A DNA stretch of 64,000 nucleotides from contig JACCGJ010010586.1 of NCBI GenBank assembly GCA_013407085.1, positions 42,379-106,378 on the forward strand. The letters run 5' to 3'. The notes under the pieces were generated by a model that saw only the letters and a list, made by a program, of their open reading frames with translations, was not told the DNA's origin and ran no database searches. Each line of letters opens with the position of its first letter. The first letter of the stretch is position 1. Both the position numbers and the translations under genes were made by a program. The DNA is from Atriophallophorus winterbourni. Lineage: Eukaryota > Platyhelminthes > Trematoda > Plagiorchiida > Microphallidae. Below, piece after piece: positions 1 through 9,962 of the stretch.

Positions 1-897
1 TCTCTTTATGTTCAGCCCAAAAACGAGATATTCTCAAGACATATCCTTGCCACTTGTAAACAAAATCGCGACGAAACTCTTGACCAGTTCATGCAGAAAT
101 TGCGTAATTTTGCAAAGGATTGTAACTTTAAAGTCGTTAGTGCTGAACAAAATCAACAAGATGCTATTCGGGACGCTTTCATAAGCGGGCTTTTGTCTAA
201 CGCCATTCGTCAGAGGTTGTTGGAAAACAAGACACTGGATGTACAAACTGCTTTCGACCAGGCAAAGGCCCTCGATTTGGCCCAACGTCAATCTCATTCG
301 TTTATGCAGCTTGCACGTAGTAATTACGGTGCTGCTGCAATCGATGCGTTTCACGCCACTACCGATTCAACTCCTTTCAATTCTGAGACAACTCTGGCTA
401 CCACACGTTCCAGTTGTTTCTTTTGCGGTTACGATCGACATCCACGCTCGAAATGCCCCGCTAGGGATGCGGAGTGCAAATCATGTGGTAAGAAAGGTCA
501 TTTCCAAAAAGTATGCCGTTCTACAAACAAGGCAAAACACACTGCATCGGTAATTCCTTTTCTGACCTCCACGATTATCAACGCTGCTGCGCCGGCCAGT
601 CTTAATAAAGCAATTACCGGAGTTGTCGTCAACGGTATAGCTTTACAGGCGCTGGTTGACACGGGTAGTTCTGAAAGTTACATCTCCGAAAGTATCGTCT
701 GTCGAAACGGATGGCCTATCATGAAATCGAAAAACCAAATTGTGTTGGCTTCTACGTCGATGATAAGCAATACGAAAGGTCATTGTTTTGTATCCCTCGT
801 CCACAAAAGTACTCGTTACAACAATGTGAAACTTTCTATCCTTCCTGATCTATGTGCCGATGTGTTGCTTGGACATGATTTTCTTCAGCGCCATTGA
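1..897 (+). pseudogene. Gag nucleocapsid and protease part of Ty3/gypsy element
   Basis: The reading frame is open from base 1, so the usual Gag start is upstream of the window. Two CX2CX4HX4C zinc knuckles lie close together at about 418-512 (CFFCGYDRHPRSKC and CKSCGKKGHFQKVC), which bind the element RNA in the particle. An aspartic protease follows, with the active-site triplet in ALVDTGSSESYI near 650-680 and the second hydrophobic-hydrophobic-Gly motif (LLGHDFL) near 870. The frame stops at TGA 895-897 but continues in the same frame after it, so Gag, protease and Pol were one polyprotein. The stop is one transition away from an arginine codon. Confidence 0.88.
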
Positions 898-939
898 GCA
901 GTTGAAATACCATTCGAAGGAATCCAAGCCCCATTTTCT

Positions 940-2280
940 TTGTGTAGTTTATCCGTTACTACATTAACTCCTGTTTCACTTTTCCCTCATCTGGACCCAT
1001 CATGTCGTCCGATATGCACCAAGTCCAGAAGATACAGTCATAACGACGAGATTTTCATTCGAGCTGAAGTTGCCAAGCTACTGAATGAGGGAATAATCGA
1101 ATCTTCCCAGTCGCCTTGGCGCGCTCAGGTGTTGGTCACAACAAATGAACGACAAAAGAAACGTTTGGTCATTGAATATAGCCAAACTATCAACTGATTC
1201 ACATATCTAGACGCCTACCCCCTGCCTCGAATCGATGACATGATCCAAAAGATTTCACAGTTTGGTGTTTTTAGCACCTTAGACTTACAGAGCGCATATC
1301 ACCAAATTCCTGTAAAGGAGAATGAGCGCCGGTACACTGCATTTGAAGCACGTGGTAACCTCTACCAATTCCGGCGTATTCCATTTGGCGTAACCAACGG
1401 AGTTGCATGCTTCCAGTGGGCCATGGATGAGTTACTACGCAAGGAATCTCTGCGAGGAACGTATTTCTACGTCGGTAACATAACCGTCTGTGGAAAAGAT
1501 AAGCATGATCATGATGTAAACTTAAGCAAATTTATGCAAGCAGTGGATAAATATGGGCTTACTTTGAATCGCAACAAATGTACCTTTTCCGAAGAGCGCG
1601 TTAAACTTCTCGGTTATGAGGTATCCACTGGAAATGTGAAACCGGACCCTGAACGCTTTGATGCCTTGCTCAAGCTGCCTCCACCCTGTGATTCCAAAGC
1701 ACAACAAAGAATAATCGGGATGTTCTCTTATAATTCCCAATGGTTCTCCCAGTTCTCCGACAAAATCCATCCTTTGGTTCACAATAAAATCTTCCCACTG
1801 TCCGGGAAAGCTTTGAACGCTTACACATCCCTGAAATCTGAATTAGTGCAAGCATCTCTTTAATCGGTTGATCGTGACGTACCTCTCGTTGTCGAAACAC
1901 ATGCATCTGATGTAGCAATAGCTGCTACTCTCAACCAAAACGGACGTCCGGTTGCTTTCTTCCCTCGCACACTCTCCCCAAGTGAGCGTAATCATCCCGC
2001 TATCGAGAAGGAGGCTTGTGCGATCATTGAAGCAATTCAAAAATGGAGACATTATCTCATTGAGTCTAATTTTGAACTAATCACTGATCAACGCTCCGTT
2101 TCGTTTATGTTTGATACGAAAATCGCCAGTAAAATCAAGAACGACAAAATCCAACGTTGGCGTATAGAACTCTCTCAGTTTTCCTATGACGTGGTGTATC
2201 GACCGGGTCCTGATAATACCGTAGCTGATGCCTTGTCTCGTGGATTTTGTGCCAGTGTACATTCGCTTCCTCAATTAAAG
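940..2280 (+). pseudogene. Reverse transcriptase and RNase H of Ty3/gypsy element
   Basis: The reverse transcriptase starts with a typical lead (LLNEGIIESSQSPW), continues with the first palm motif FSTLDLQSAYHQIPV near 1270-1310 and the fingers FRRIPFGVTN. The catalytic box that is normally Y-[LI]-D-[DN] reads Y-V-G-N (about 1468-1480), so the first catalytic aspartate is lost and this copy should be inactive. RNase H follows (ETHASDVAIAA, EKEACAIIEA, ITDQRSV, VADALSRG), ending near 2250. Stops at 1195-1197 (in place of a conserved arginine, before FTYLDAYPLPRI) and 1861-1863 break the frame. Both could arise from single C-to-T changes. Confidence 0.88.
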
Positions 2281-3330
2281 TCCATTCATGACTCACTGTG
2301 CCACCCGGGTATCACACGTTTATTTCATTTTACCCGATCTAAAAATCTTCCATTCTCTCTTGATGACGTCAAATCTGTCATTCGGCAGTGCCTTGTATGT
2401 TCTCAGTTTAGGCCAAAATTTTTCGGTCCTTACAATGAGCCACTCATTAAAGCAACACATCCTTTTGAACGTCTCAGTATCGATTTTAAAGGGCCTATTC
2501 CTTCATCTACTCGCAATCGATATTTACTTACAGTAATTGACGAATTTTCTCGATTCCCCTTTGCTTTCCCATGTCCTGACATGACCAGCTCTACTGTCAT
2601 TTCCCGACTCACCGAACTTTTTTCCATTTTTGGTATGCCCGGATACGTACACTCAGATCAAGGGTCATCCTTCATGTCCAGTGACATTAAATCTTTTCTT
2701 CATTCTCGAGGAGTTGCTACGAGTAGGACCACCAGTTATAACCCGCAAGGTAATGGGCAGGTAGAACGTCTGAACGGTACCTTATGGAAAACTGTTTCAT
2801 TATGCTTGCGAGATAGAGGTTTGACGACAGAGCAGTGGGAACTTGTTCTTCCCGAAGCATTACACGCCATGCGGTCTCTCTTGTGCACTGCTACAAATGA
2901 GACGCCTCACGAGCGCATGTTCAAGCATAATCGCAAGTCTCCCGTCGGTACGAGTCTTCCTAATTGGTTGTTGATGCCAGGACCAGTCCTTTATCGCAGA
3001 AATGTTCGTTCCTCCAAGTATGACCCCCTGGTGGAAGAGGTGGAGCTTCTGGAGAGTAATCCTCAGTATGCCCATATCCGCTTGCCAGATGGTCGCGAGG
3101 AGACTGTGTCTCTCCGTCAACTGGCTCCAATGAATCAGTCGCCAAACCCATTGAACACTGACCCACCTGACCCAACAGAAACGCCTCCAGATACCCTTTG
3201 TACACCTGACATACAGTCTGCCACTTCAGACATTTCTGGACCAACCACTACATTTCAACCAAATGTAGAACACCTTGTTTCACAACAACAAAGGGCTAGA
3301 CCCTACAATCTTCGATCCCGTGAGGTCTAA
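2281..3330 (+). CDS. Integrase domain of Ty3/gypsy Pol (407-codon open stretch 2107-3330)
   Basis: The integrase region is intact. It has the zinc-binding HHCC module (His pair in HDSLCHPG, Cys pair in QCLVC), then the catalytic core with Asp in LSIDFKGP, Asp in HSDQGSSF and Glu in GNGQVERLNGT, the D,D-35-E triad that inserts element cDNA into the host chromosome. A proline-rich tail follows and the frame ends at TAA 3328-3330. No stop or frameshift interrupts the open stretch from 2107, which also includes the end of RNase H. It is in frame with the upstream Pol part, so the start at 2107 is only the first ATG after a nonsense codon and not a true initiation site. Confidence 0.88.
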   Translation, partial: SIHDSLCHPGITRLFHFTRSKNLPFSLDDVKSVIRQCLVCSQFRPKFFGPYNEPLIKATHPFERLSIDFKGPIPSSTRNRYLLTVIDEFSRFPFAFPCPDMTSSTVISRLTELFSIFGMPGYVHSDQGSSFMSSDIKSFLHSRGVATSRTTSYNPQGNGQVERLNGTLWKTVSLCLRDRGLTTEQWELVLPEALHAMRSLLCTATNETPHERMFKHNRKSPVGTSLPNWLLMPGPVLYRRNVRSSKYDPLVEEVELLESNPQYAHIRLPDGREETVSLRQLAPMNQSPNPLNTDPPDPTETPPDTLCTPDIQSATSDISGPTTTFQPNVEHLVSQQQRARPYNLRSREV

Positions 3331-3373
3331 AACTGTAACCGTTATATCACTCGGTCTTCCCGGTCGGGGTGAA

Positions 3374-3555
3374 TGTCGTGTTGTTTTGACATTCCTTTTA
3401 TTGTGTACACACGCTTATTTTACCGTATTACGCATCTAACCTTTTTCTTTTTGTTGTAGCTCATACTCGTGTTCTTTAGTTGATTAAAGCCTTTCAATCA
3501 GGCGTTATCTTCTCTACGTTCGTTGTTTCTTAACTATATCTGACCTCGACCCACA
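3374..3555 (+). repeat. Possible 3' LTR of the Ty3/gypsy element
   Basis: A purine-rich tract (CGGTCGGGGTGAA, 3361-3373) comes 31 bases after the Pol stop and is followed by TG; a plausible end in CA is at 3554-3555. An ATTAAA-type polyadenylation signal lies at about 3484. The partner 5' LTR is outside the window, so both boundaries are guesses. Confidence 0.3.
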
Positions 3556-4697
3556 TATAGCGGCCAAAGTGAAGTTGGAAGCAATCCTCGTACCACTCAT
3601 ATTCGCAACCTAACGCGCTTGCTTGGTCACGCTCCGTCGCAACGCGTATCCGGTCTTTTTCCTTCGCTCATCTAATTGTCTATGCTTTTCGTCCCTTATG
3701 ATTTTGCACATTCATCGTACGGCAGTTGTTCCGATCGACCTTTTTCGCCCTCTCTACCCTCTCCAACTCTCCCTTTGCAATCGGTTTGTACAGCCGTCGC
3801 TCCCTAGCCACCCCAAGTCACACTAGTGTCGAGAACTACGCGAGACGCACACCTTCCCCATATTATTAAAGCGAATTTATAAATTCGGGCCGCGAGCTCC
3901 ACACGTTATTTTTAAGTAAGGAGGCGAGACAGTCGTAGCAGATTCGTGAGCTGTTCTCAATGGGCTCTTGCGACCGGGATGAGAGAGTACTGCTTCCTGG
4001 GTGTTGAATCCACTAATAAACCCAGTCCATAAAAGGACTACGGAATGAATGTGCAAATATCGTTGAATTTCGCCTATTCCGGTTCTTGTCAGCTAAAGAC
4101 ATTGGTGGCTATCCTACTTCGCCAGACTTACCCTGATTCAAAATGGCATTTTCGCGACGAGCAAGCTTCTGTCGAACTAAGGGGCGAGGATGTGTAGACC
4201 AGATCTTCGTTCTGCTTCAGTTGCCTAGACCACCTTCACCGTATCAACAACCAACATTGTGGTTGTTATGGACATTAGAGCCGGGTTTGGGTTTTCGACT
4301 CGGTTGACCGATCCGCCCTATCGAAATCTCTTCTTTGAATGGAATCCCATAGATGTACGTCGCTATCGTAATGGACTTATACGCTCACTCGATAGGGAGG
4401 GTAAGGGCGTACGATAACCTTTCAATGNNNNNNNNNNNNNNNNNNNNAATTTGAATGGTACGCGCGGGCGGAAGAACGCTCTGGAGGCATTCGAAGCAGG
4501 CAAAATATTCGAAGTGGCTAAATTTGGAAACCTCGATGAAGAAGCTGCACTTCTGTCAGGGCTACCCAAAGAACCACAAAACGGAAAACAGTCATTAAAA
4601 CGTTTGCATGCAGTGTGAGACCATTGAAAGCATTTCGAGCACAGAGCAGATAGCGTGGGAGCACGGGACCTGTCATTTTTACCTGTATTTTCATAAT
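3556..4697. other. No gene seen; repeat-like DNA with N gap
   Basis: No open frame with a recognisable product was found. Short open frames on both strands show no family signature. The block contains the assembly gap at 4428-4447, and the part right of the gap may belong to the dispersed repeat that follows. Confidence 0.5.
4428..4447. other. Assembly gap, 20 N
   Basis: Twenty consecutive undetermined bases. The round number suggests a placeholder and not a measured gap, so spacing across it should not be trusted. Confidence 0.99.
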
Positions 4698-4965
4698 TGC
4701 TTGTGGGCGTGATACTACCTGATTGCCCAGGCCGAAGTAGGGGGTTGACATAGGGGGCCCCACCCGGAGCCTTTGGCTAAAAAGCCTGAACCACAAGGCG
4801 ATGGTTTGAGACTGAGTTTGTCTGACCTCTATCCATCGCCCTTCCTAGTATGAGCAGCTCTGCTGGCACCAAAAGACACCACTCAGTATAGCTCAATGAG
4901 TCATGAAGGTACACAAACCATCGCACCACGTTGAGGTTGTCTCAGCGCGATGGCGAAGCATAGTA
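4698..4965 (-). repeat. Dispersed repeat, second copy at 38361-38625
   Basis: This stretch matches 38361-38625 in the same orientation, with shared runs such as CCTTTGGCTAAAAAGCCTGA, GTCTGACCTCTATCCAT and GGTACACAAACCATCGCACC. At the second site it lies between the two minus-strand RTE-like elements, leading directly to the endonuclease start of one of them. It is therefore probably RTE untranslated sequence left as a truncated copy, read on the minus strand. No coding potential is claimed. Confidence 0.65.
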
Positions 4966-5385
4966 TTTAACAAATGGTTAACGAGAAGAAAAACGATGTA
5001 CACGCTCTTCGGAAGCATTCCAGCTAAAAACTGACGGGAATATATTCGAATCCGGCATGAGTTACTTAGCTGTCGCGGTGGACCCGAACGGAGCACTTTG
5101 CGCAGAATATAACTTGCTCGTCGTCAAATGAACTAGATTTTTGGTAAGTCAGAGTTGTGGGTCGACATATGCGTTATCTTGTTTTTCAGGACACACGGAT
5201 TATTTTGCGAAGAATTTAATTTGTCCCCAATTGCTACTTCCCCCAGGCTCGGGTAGCCACTTGTGCAGGCCAGAAGTTGTCAGAGGCTATTTGAGAGGCG
5301 TGTCATATGGCAGCATTTTATAAACAGTGGGAGCTTATCTACACTGCCACCCCCGGCTATGACAACATTTGGAACCAACAATAGA
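4966..5385. other. No gene seen
   Basis: Only short open frames without family resemblance. No repeat partner within the window was recognised. Confidence 0.4.
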
Positions 5386-5640
5386 ACGGGCGAGGGCGAG
5401 TGACTGGCGCCTAAAAACCAGTTTGCTTTGGGCAGATGGAGCTCGTTAGCCTGGAAGGGCATTTCATCTAAGGGAAGGAAAACCCTGATTTTAAACCTCC
5501 GCTGCCTTGCGGGATACCCGATCGCGGGAAGGCTTCGGGAGAAACCCTGAGGAAAGATCGGGAGCATCCTCGTAGACGGTTAGCTGGTGCACACCACCTC
5601 TTTCTGGTAACTCTGCTGCCTTGCCATTGCTGCCTTGCGA
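5386..5640. repeat. Dispersed short repeat, second copy at 41745-42000
   Basis: About 200-250 bases align with 41745-42000 in the same orientation. Shared runs include GGGCGAGGGCGAGTGACTGG, CATTTCATCTAAGGGAAG, CCCTGATTTTAAACCTC and ATACCCGATCGCGGGAA. The second copy lies in the large intron of the kinase gene. It has no coding potential and no visible terminal repeats. Its size and G-rich start would fit a SINE or an untranslated fragment of a larger element, but no pol III boxes were confirmed. Confidence 0.65.
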
Positions 5641-6440
5641 GCAACCTGAAAGCATTTTACTTTATGCGTAGTCAAAAACTATGAAGCACTCTGTCTGGAA
5701 AAATGCCTCATCTTTCATATGGACCTTCCGTATTTTTTTCTCATATCTTTTTTATGTACTATTATCCCGCATATTATTGTGTGATGCATTAAATCACAAG
5801 CCCCATTCAGGCAAAGTGCATCATTCATATCTTACTAAGACACAATCGTAGAACGCACGTGGGGTGTGATACTGTCAAACATAGAAAGAAATAATGATGA
5901 AAATTGGTAGTAAAATTCAGGCTTGTAGATAAATGTAGATAAATACCGGTGTTGGATCTAAAGCAATGTAAAGGCTTGAATTTATAACCAAGTTTTTACT
6001 AAGCGCACGTAGCCCGTATTTGCAGCTCTGCTCTCAACTTAAACCATTTGCTTTCTACGTTTCACCTTGTGCAATTACTCGAATTTTCGATTTTGTATAA
6101 AATCCCGTGGTTGAATTTTTAAGCAAGGCGCTTAAGTATCGGTATCACAGGGCGATAGTCAACCAAGTCAAAACGAGTGCCCAGATTCTTTCGGAGGTGT
6201 GCTTGAAAACACCAGCCACTACAAGGATTGATTCGTAAATAACACAGGCGTGTAACTGTGAACCACAATATACTATTGAGTATAGACATAATACAAAAGG
6301 ATTTCTTAAGTTATCGTTCAAAACTGGAATTAGATTCCAAGAAAAATGTGAAAATTGAATTATCTCCTGTACTTCACGTAAGAAAGCAGAACCCATACTT
6401 GCCAGGATAAGCGAGAATATATACACGACGACCATTTTTA
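5641..6440. other. No gene seen
   Basis: AT-rich sequence without convincing coding frames. A stretch near 6180-6230 weakly resembles 6495-6550 (both carry a CCCAGATTCTTTCGG/TCCAGATTTCTTCCGG-like core), which may be two diverged pieces of a transposon 3' tail. Confidence 0.35.
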
Positions 6441-6648
6441 AAATAGGCGCTTCTTGATTCAGTTCAGTTTACACAGGACAGTATGTGTCTTACGAGCCAA
6501 TCGGGTGTCCAGATTTCTTCCGGCGGTATGCTGCTGAAGAGCGTCCACCACTTCAAACAATATCTTCACAAATATCTTCTGGTATGAGAGTAATCTGGAA
6601 TGCAACCAAAAAACTCCCTTCACCAATGGGTGAGGAGAAGCATTAGTG
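6441..6648 (-). mobile_element. 3' flank of a CR1-like element, displaced by the CsRn1 insertion
   Basis: On the minus strand the final codons of the CR1-like reverse transcriptase at 11464-11817 run up to the CsRn1 insertion point. The DNA on the other side of that insertion, at 6645-6643, supplies a TAA stop in the same frame. This block is therefore the 3' untranslated end of that older element. Its outer limit is not defined. Confidence 0.6.
6645..6648 (+). repeat. Target-site duplication AGTG, left
   Basis: AGTG directly precedes the 5' LTR and is repeated immediately after the 3' LTR at 11464-11467. Four to six bases is the usual staggered cut of LTR-element integrases. Confidence 0.88.
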
Positions 6649-7034
6649 TGTAGTGAACTGCTTCCACTTTGTAACTTCGTATTTTGTACATACAATTTTT
6701 GGCGTTGTACAGTTATTCGTTTTTTGGCCATGTATACTTCATCTGTATCAATGCTTGTACAATATACTTTTTGGCGCTTAATACAATTTCGAACTCGGAC
6801 TCTGTCTTCTTCCGTGGTTGCGAAGTCTGTGTGCGTTGTTCCGTGCCTCTCCAACAATTAGGCGCATTCTGCACCTTGGATTCCATCTCTTGGATTTTCC
6901 TGTGTGGATTACCTCGCTATCGTTGGACTTCATGGATCTTTATTTGGACATTTGCTCTCTTGGTCTTTTAGTGAGAACTTTCCATTTTTGCCTTTTTGTG
7001 TGTGGTGCTAGACTTATATTTTTGGTCCACTACA
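6649..7034 (+). repeat. 5' LTR of the CsRn1-like element
   Basis: It begins TGTAGTGAACTGC and ends GGTCCACTACA. It is 386 bp, 19 bp shorter than the 3' LTR, mainly because a block near 6846 (present in the 3' LTR and in the LTR at 12591) is deleted. The LTR should carry the promoter and polyadenylation region; no box was assigned. Confidence 0.92.
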
Positions 7035-7038
7035 TAAT

Positions 7039-7049
7039 TGGTGAACCCG
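7039..7049 (+). promoter_or_regulatory. Primer-binding site
   Basis: TGGTGAACCCG lies 4 bases after the LTR end and would pair with a tRNA ending CGGGTTCACCA, priming minus-strand DNA synthesis. The same site follows the LTR at 12591-12982. Which tRNA is used cannot be told from the sequence. Confidence 0.75.
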
Positions 7050-7129
7050 TCTACTCCTACTCATTTACGCTAAATTCGTATTTGTCAATTTTTGGCTTAT
7101 TTTTTTGAATACTCACTTAACACCCCACC

Positions 7130-7880
7130 ATGAGCGATTTTTCCATAAGTAAAGTTTCTACAATCCTACAATCACAATATATTTCATGCACATTACCGGC
7201 TTTAGACGTTTCTAATCACCCTCTTTGGTTCTGCCAAATTGAAGCTAGTTTTCGTATATATGGCATCACCGATGAATCTATTATTTGTTCTCATGTGGTG
7301 ACCCTGCTCCCTCTCGACGTAGCTGAACAAGTCAGTGATCTTATTTATGCTATGCCTGAAGTCGAGCCTTACGAAAAGCTCAAATCAGCACTAATAGACC
7401 GAATTTGGTTTTCTGAGCAAGAGAAGCTCGACGTCCTTCTTTCCAAAATGGCTCTTAGTGATAAAAAGCCATCTCAGCTTCTTCGCCAGATGAGAGAGCT
7501 ACTTGGAGACAAAAGGATTGGGGAGAGCATTTTAACACAGTTGTGGTTTAAAAACCTCCCAGCTGACATTCGCCAAGTGCTTGCTGGTTTGATTACTTAC
7601 GTATCATTAGACGAACTAGCACAAGCGGCTGACAAAATGCTCAAAGCAAAAGAAGCCGAACAAATTACGGTTGATTCCGCACCCATCAATTCGCCCGTCA
7701 ATGTTCGGAATTAAATGAACGAGTCGCTGAACTTACTCTTGTGGCGAACTCTCTTTTGTCAAAATCTCCCAACCCATCTCGCTCAAAATCTAAATCTTGA
7801 TCATCGAAAACCCCAGAGCGCGTATGTTGGTACCACGAGAGATATGGGGATAAAGCCTCAAAATGCATCTCCCCTTGTTT
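7130..7880 (+). pseudogene. Gag of the CsRn1-like element with CHCC knuckle
   Basis: The ATG at 7130 opens a 194-codon frame typical of this lineage, with a PLWFCQIEASF motif near residue 30 and an helical capsid-like core. A frameshift near 7700 leads to a premature TAA (7712-7714). In the restored frame an RS-rich linker runs to the knuckle at 7825-7878, a C-x2-H-x9-C-x3-C pattern (CWYH...KCISPC) that replaces the usual CCHC. A TGA at 7798-7800 interrupts the linker; the second copy at about 13680 has CGA there, so this stop arose by C-to-T change. Gag forms the particle and packages element RNA. Confidence 0.85.
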
Positions 7881-8126
7881 AAAAACCGTCAAAATCACGG
7901 GCCAGCCATTAACGGCAACGACTGTTGCCAAACCACCAAACCCGTGTCGCCTATTCTATGTTACAGACAAAGCGAGTGGCCTGCGTTTTTAGTCGATACT
8001 GACGCTGAAATTAGCGTCATACCTCCAGCATCCAGCACCTCTAAACCGTCGTCCTACACTTTTCAGGCGGCAAATGGCACTCGTATTAACACTAACGGCC
8101 AACGTCTGCTAACCCTCAATCTATGA
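7880..8126 (+). pseudogene. Protease region of the CsRn1-like element
   Basis: The aspartic protease core reads FLVDTDAEISVIPP near 7985-8027. The family has D-T-G; here the glycine is replaced by aspartate (the copy at 13870-13900 keeps LVDTGAEIS). A one-base deletion in a T run near 7987 separates it from the Gag frame. The region ends with a stop at 8124-8126 after a further conserved stretch. It would cut the Gag-Pol polyprotein if intact. Confidence 0.75.
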
Positions 8127-9230
8127 CTAAGACGCATTCCCCCCTGGGTGTTTTTATCGCTGAGGTTAATTGCCCAATATTCGGTATCGACTTTTTGTCT
8201 CACTTCGGTCTAACTGTCGAAGTAAAACAGTGGAGATTAGTAGATACGACAACCTCTTTACAGGTGTCAGGTATCACTATTAAAGCCATTCCCTCTGGCA
8301 TCAAAGCTGTCACTTCAGAAGCTTCGACTTTTTGTGCTATACTGCATGAATTCCCATCCGTCATGCAGTCCCCGCGACCGACAGACAAAGTGACTCACTC
8401 CGTAAAACATCACATTGTCACTAGCGGACCACCAGCCTCCTTTAGACCTAGGCGACTTCACCTGTCGAAACTCAAGATCGTAAGAGCCGAATTTGAGCAC
8501 ATGCTAAAGCTTGGGATCATCCGTCCCTCTTCCAGCTCCTGGTCGTCACCACTTCATATGGTTCCCAAGAAGACCTCAGATGACTGGAGGCCATGTGGTT
8601 CTTAACAATCGAACGGTCCCAGACAGATATCCGGTGCCACACATTCACGATTTTTCTTTGAATCTTTGTGTCACAATGATTCCCACTAAGCTTGATCTCG
8701 TCCGTGCTTATTATCACATCTTGGTAGCCGAGGAAGACATACCCAAAACGGCGGTCACAACTCCTTTCGGCTTATACGAATTCACTCGGATGCCCTTTGG
8801 CCTGAAAAACGCTGTACAAATCTTCCAGCGTAACATCGACGAAGTCTTGCGAAGCTTGCCGTTTGCCTACGCATACATCGACGACGTCTTGGTTGCCAGC
8901 AACTCTCCAGAGGAGCGTGTCGAGCACATCCGTCTCGTTTTAGAGTGTTTCGTTAACTACGGGATAAATATCAACCCAAGTAAATGCATTTTCGGCATAC
9001 ATTCACTGAACTTCCTCGGTCATCGCCTTACTCGATCTGCTATCACACCTCTTCCTGAGAAATGCCAGGCGATTTCCGACTTTCCTGCCCCAACAACGGT
9101 AACCCAGTTGCGCCGCTTTATCGGCATGATCAATTTTTACCGTCGCTTTATTCCAAACTGCGCAAAGATCATTGCACCGCTGACCGATTTGCTCGACTCC
9201 AAAGCAAAATCACTACAGCTTTCGTCATAG
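8127..9230 (+). pseudogene. Reverse transcriptase of the CsRn1-like element
   Basis: The first part (8123-8605) holds the linker and the RT start ([23 protein letters not shown]). Just after that motif a small deletion removes a few conserved residues and shifts the frame at about 8600. The rest is open in the frame of 8511-9230: [26 protein letters not shown], the catalytic box [10 protein letters not shown] with both aspartates present (about 8870-8890), LNFLGHRL and [20 protein letters not shown] at 9228-9230 interrupts the path to RNase H, in the same frame as the sequence after it. Confidence 0.87.
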
Positions 9231-9962
9231 GCACTTGATGCTTTTGCCGCATCCAACAAAGCTCTTTGCAGTGCCACAGAACTCTCATTCATTGATCCGG
9301 AACTGACCTTTCTTTTGTCATCGACGACCGATGCCTCCAATTCGGCTGTGGGAGCTGTTTTACAACAACACCACAAGAACACAGTCCGTCCACTGGCATT
9401 TGTCTTGCAGAAGCTTACGCCGGGACAAACTCGCTATAGCACATTTGGCCGTGAATTACTTGCGATATATTTGGCCATACGGCATTTCCGTCATTTACTG
9501 GAAGGTCGTGACTTCATTATCTTTACGGATCACAAACCATTGACTTTTGCTCTGCAGTCTAAACTTGATTGTCATTCGCCACGCGAGATTCGGCACTTAG
9601 ATTACATCTCACGGTTCTCTACCGATATTCGTTACATCAAAGGTGATGCGAACTTGGTTGCCGATGCTTTATCAAGACCTGACATTTCTGTTTTTTCTAC
9701 AGGCACACCATTTGATCTTTCCCTTTTGACTAACAATCAAGCCGAGATTGATAAAACCGAACTCGCGAAGTATCGATCCTTGTATTTGCAGCAAATTCCT
9801 TTACCAAACACCGATGCCTCGTTGACGTGCGATATCTCGACAGGGAAACCTATGCCTCTTGTCTCTCTTTCTCTGCGACATGCCATTTTCGATCATTTTC
9901 ATTCGATGCCTCATCCCGGAAAGCGTGCCACATTGAGGCTAATCGCAGATCATTTCGTTTGA
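9231..9962 (+). pseudogene. RNase H of the CsRn1-like element
   Basis: In frame with the RT, this part carries the four acidic positions of RNase H: STTDASNSAVGA, FGRELLAIYLA, IFTDHKPLTFAL and LVADALSRPD. The enzyme removes the RNA template during cDNA synthesis. It ends at TGA 9960-9962, which stands where a tryptophan would fit the conserved text before MNKDI. The frame continues unchanged into integrase. Confidence 0.86.

Larger units (their letters stand above)
1..3555 (+). mobile_element. Ty3/gypsy LTR retrotransposon, 5' end cut by window edge
   Basis: From base 1 to 3330 a single reading frame encodes, in order, Gag with two zinc knuckles, aspartic protease, reverse transcriptase, RNase H and integrase. 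The frame is broken only by in-frame stops ending at 897, 1197 and 1863, with no frameshift in 1110 codons, so the copy is fairly young. The order protease-RT-RNase H-integrase is that of Ty3/gypsy. The 5' LTR and Gag start lie outside the window. A purine-rich run followed by TG at 3374 may begin the 3' LTR. The clade was not resolved; it is clearly different from the CsRn1-like elements further right. Confidence 0.9.

Noticed and set aside
6145..6435. 96-codon minus frame with several hydrophobic stretches, possible small membrane protein
   Set aside because: It lies in what looks like a decayed transposon tail, and hydrophobic runs are common in AT-rich DNA.
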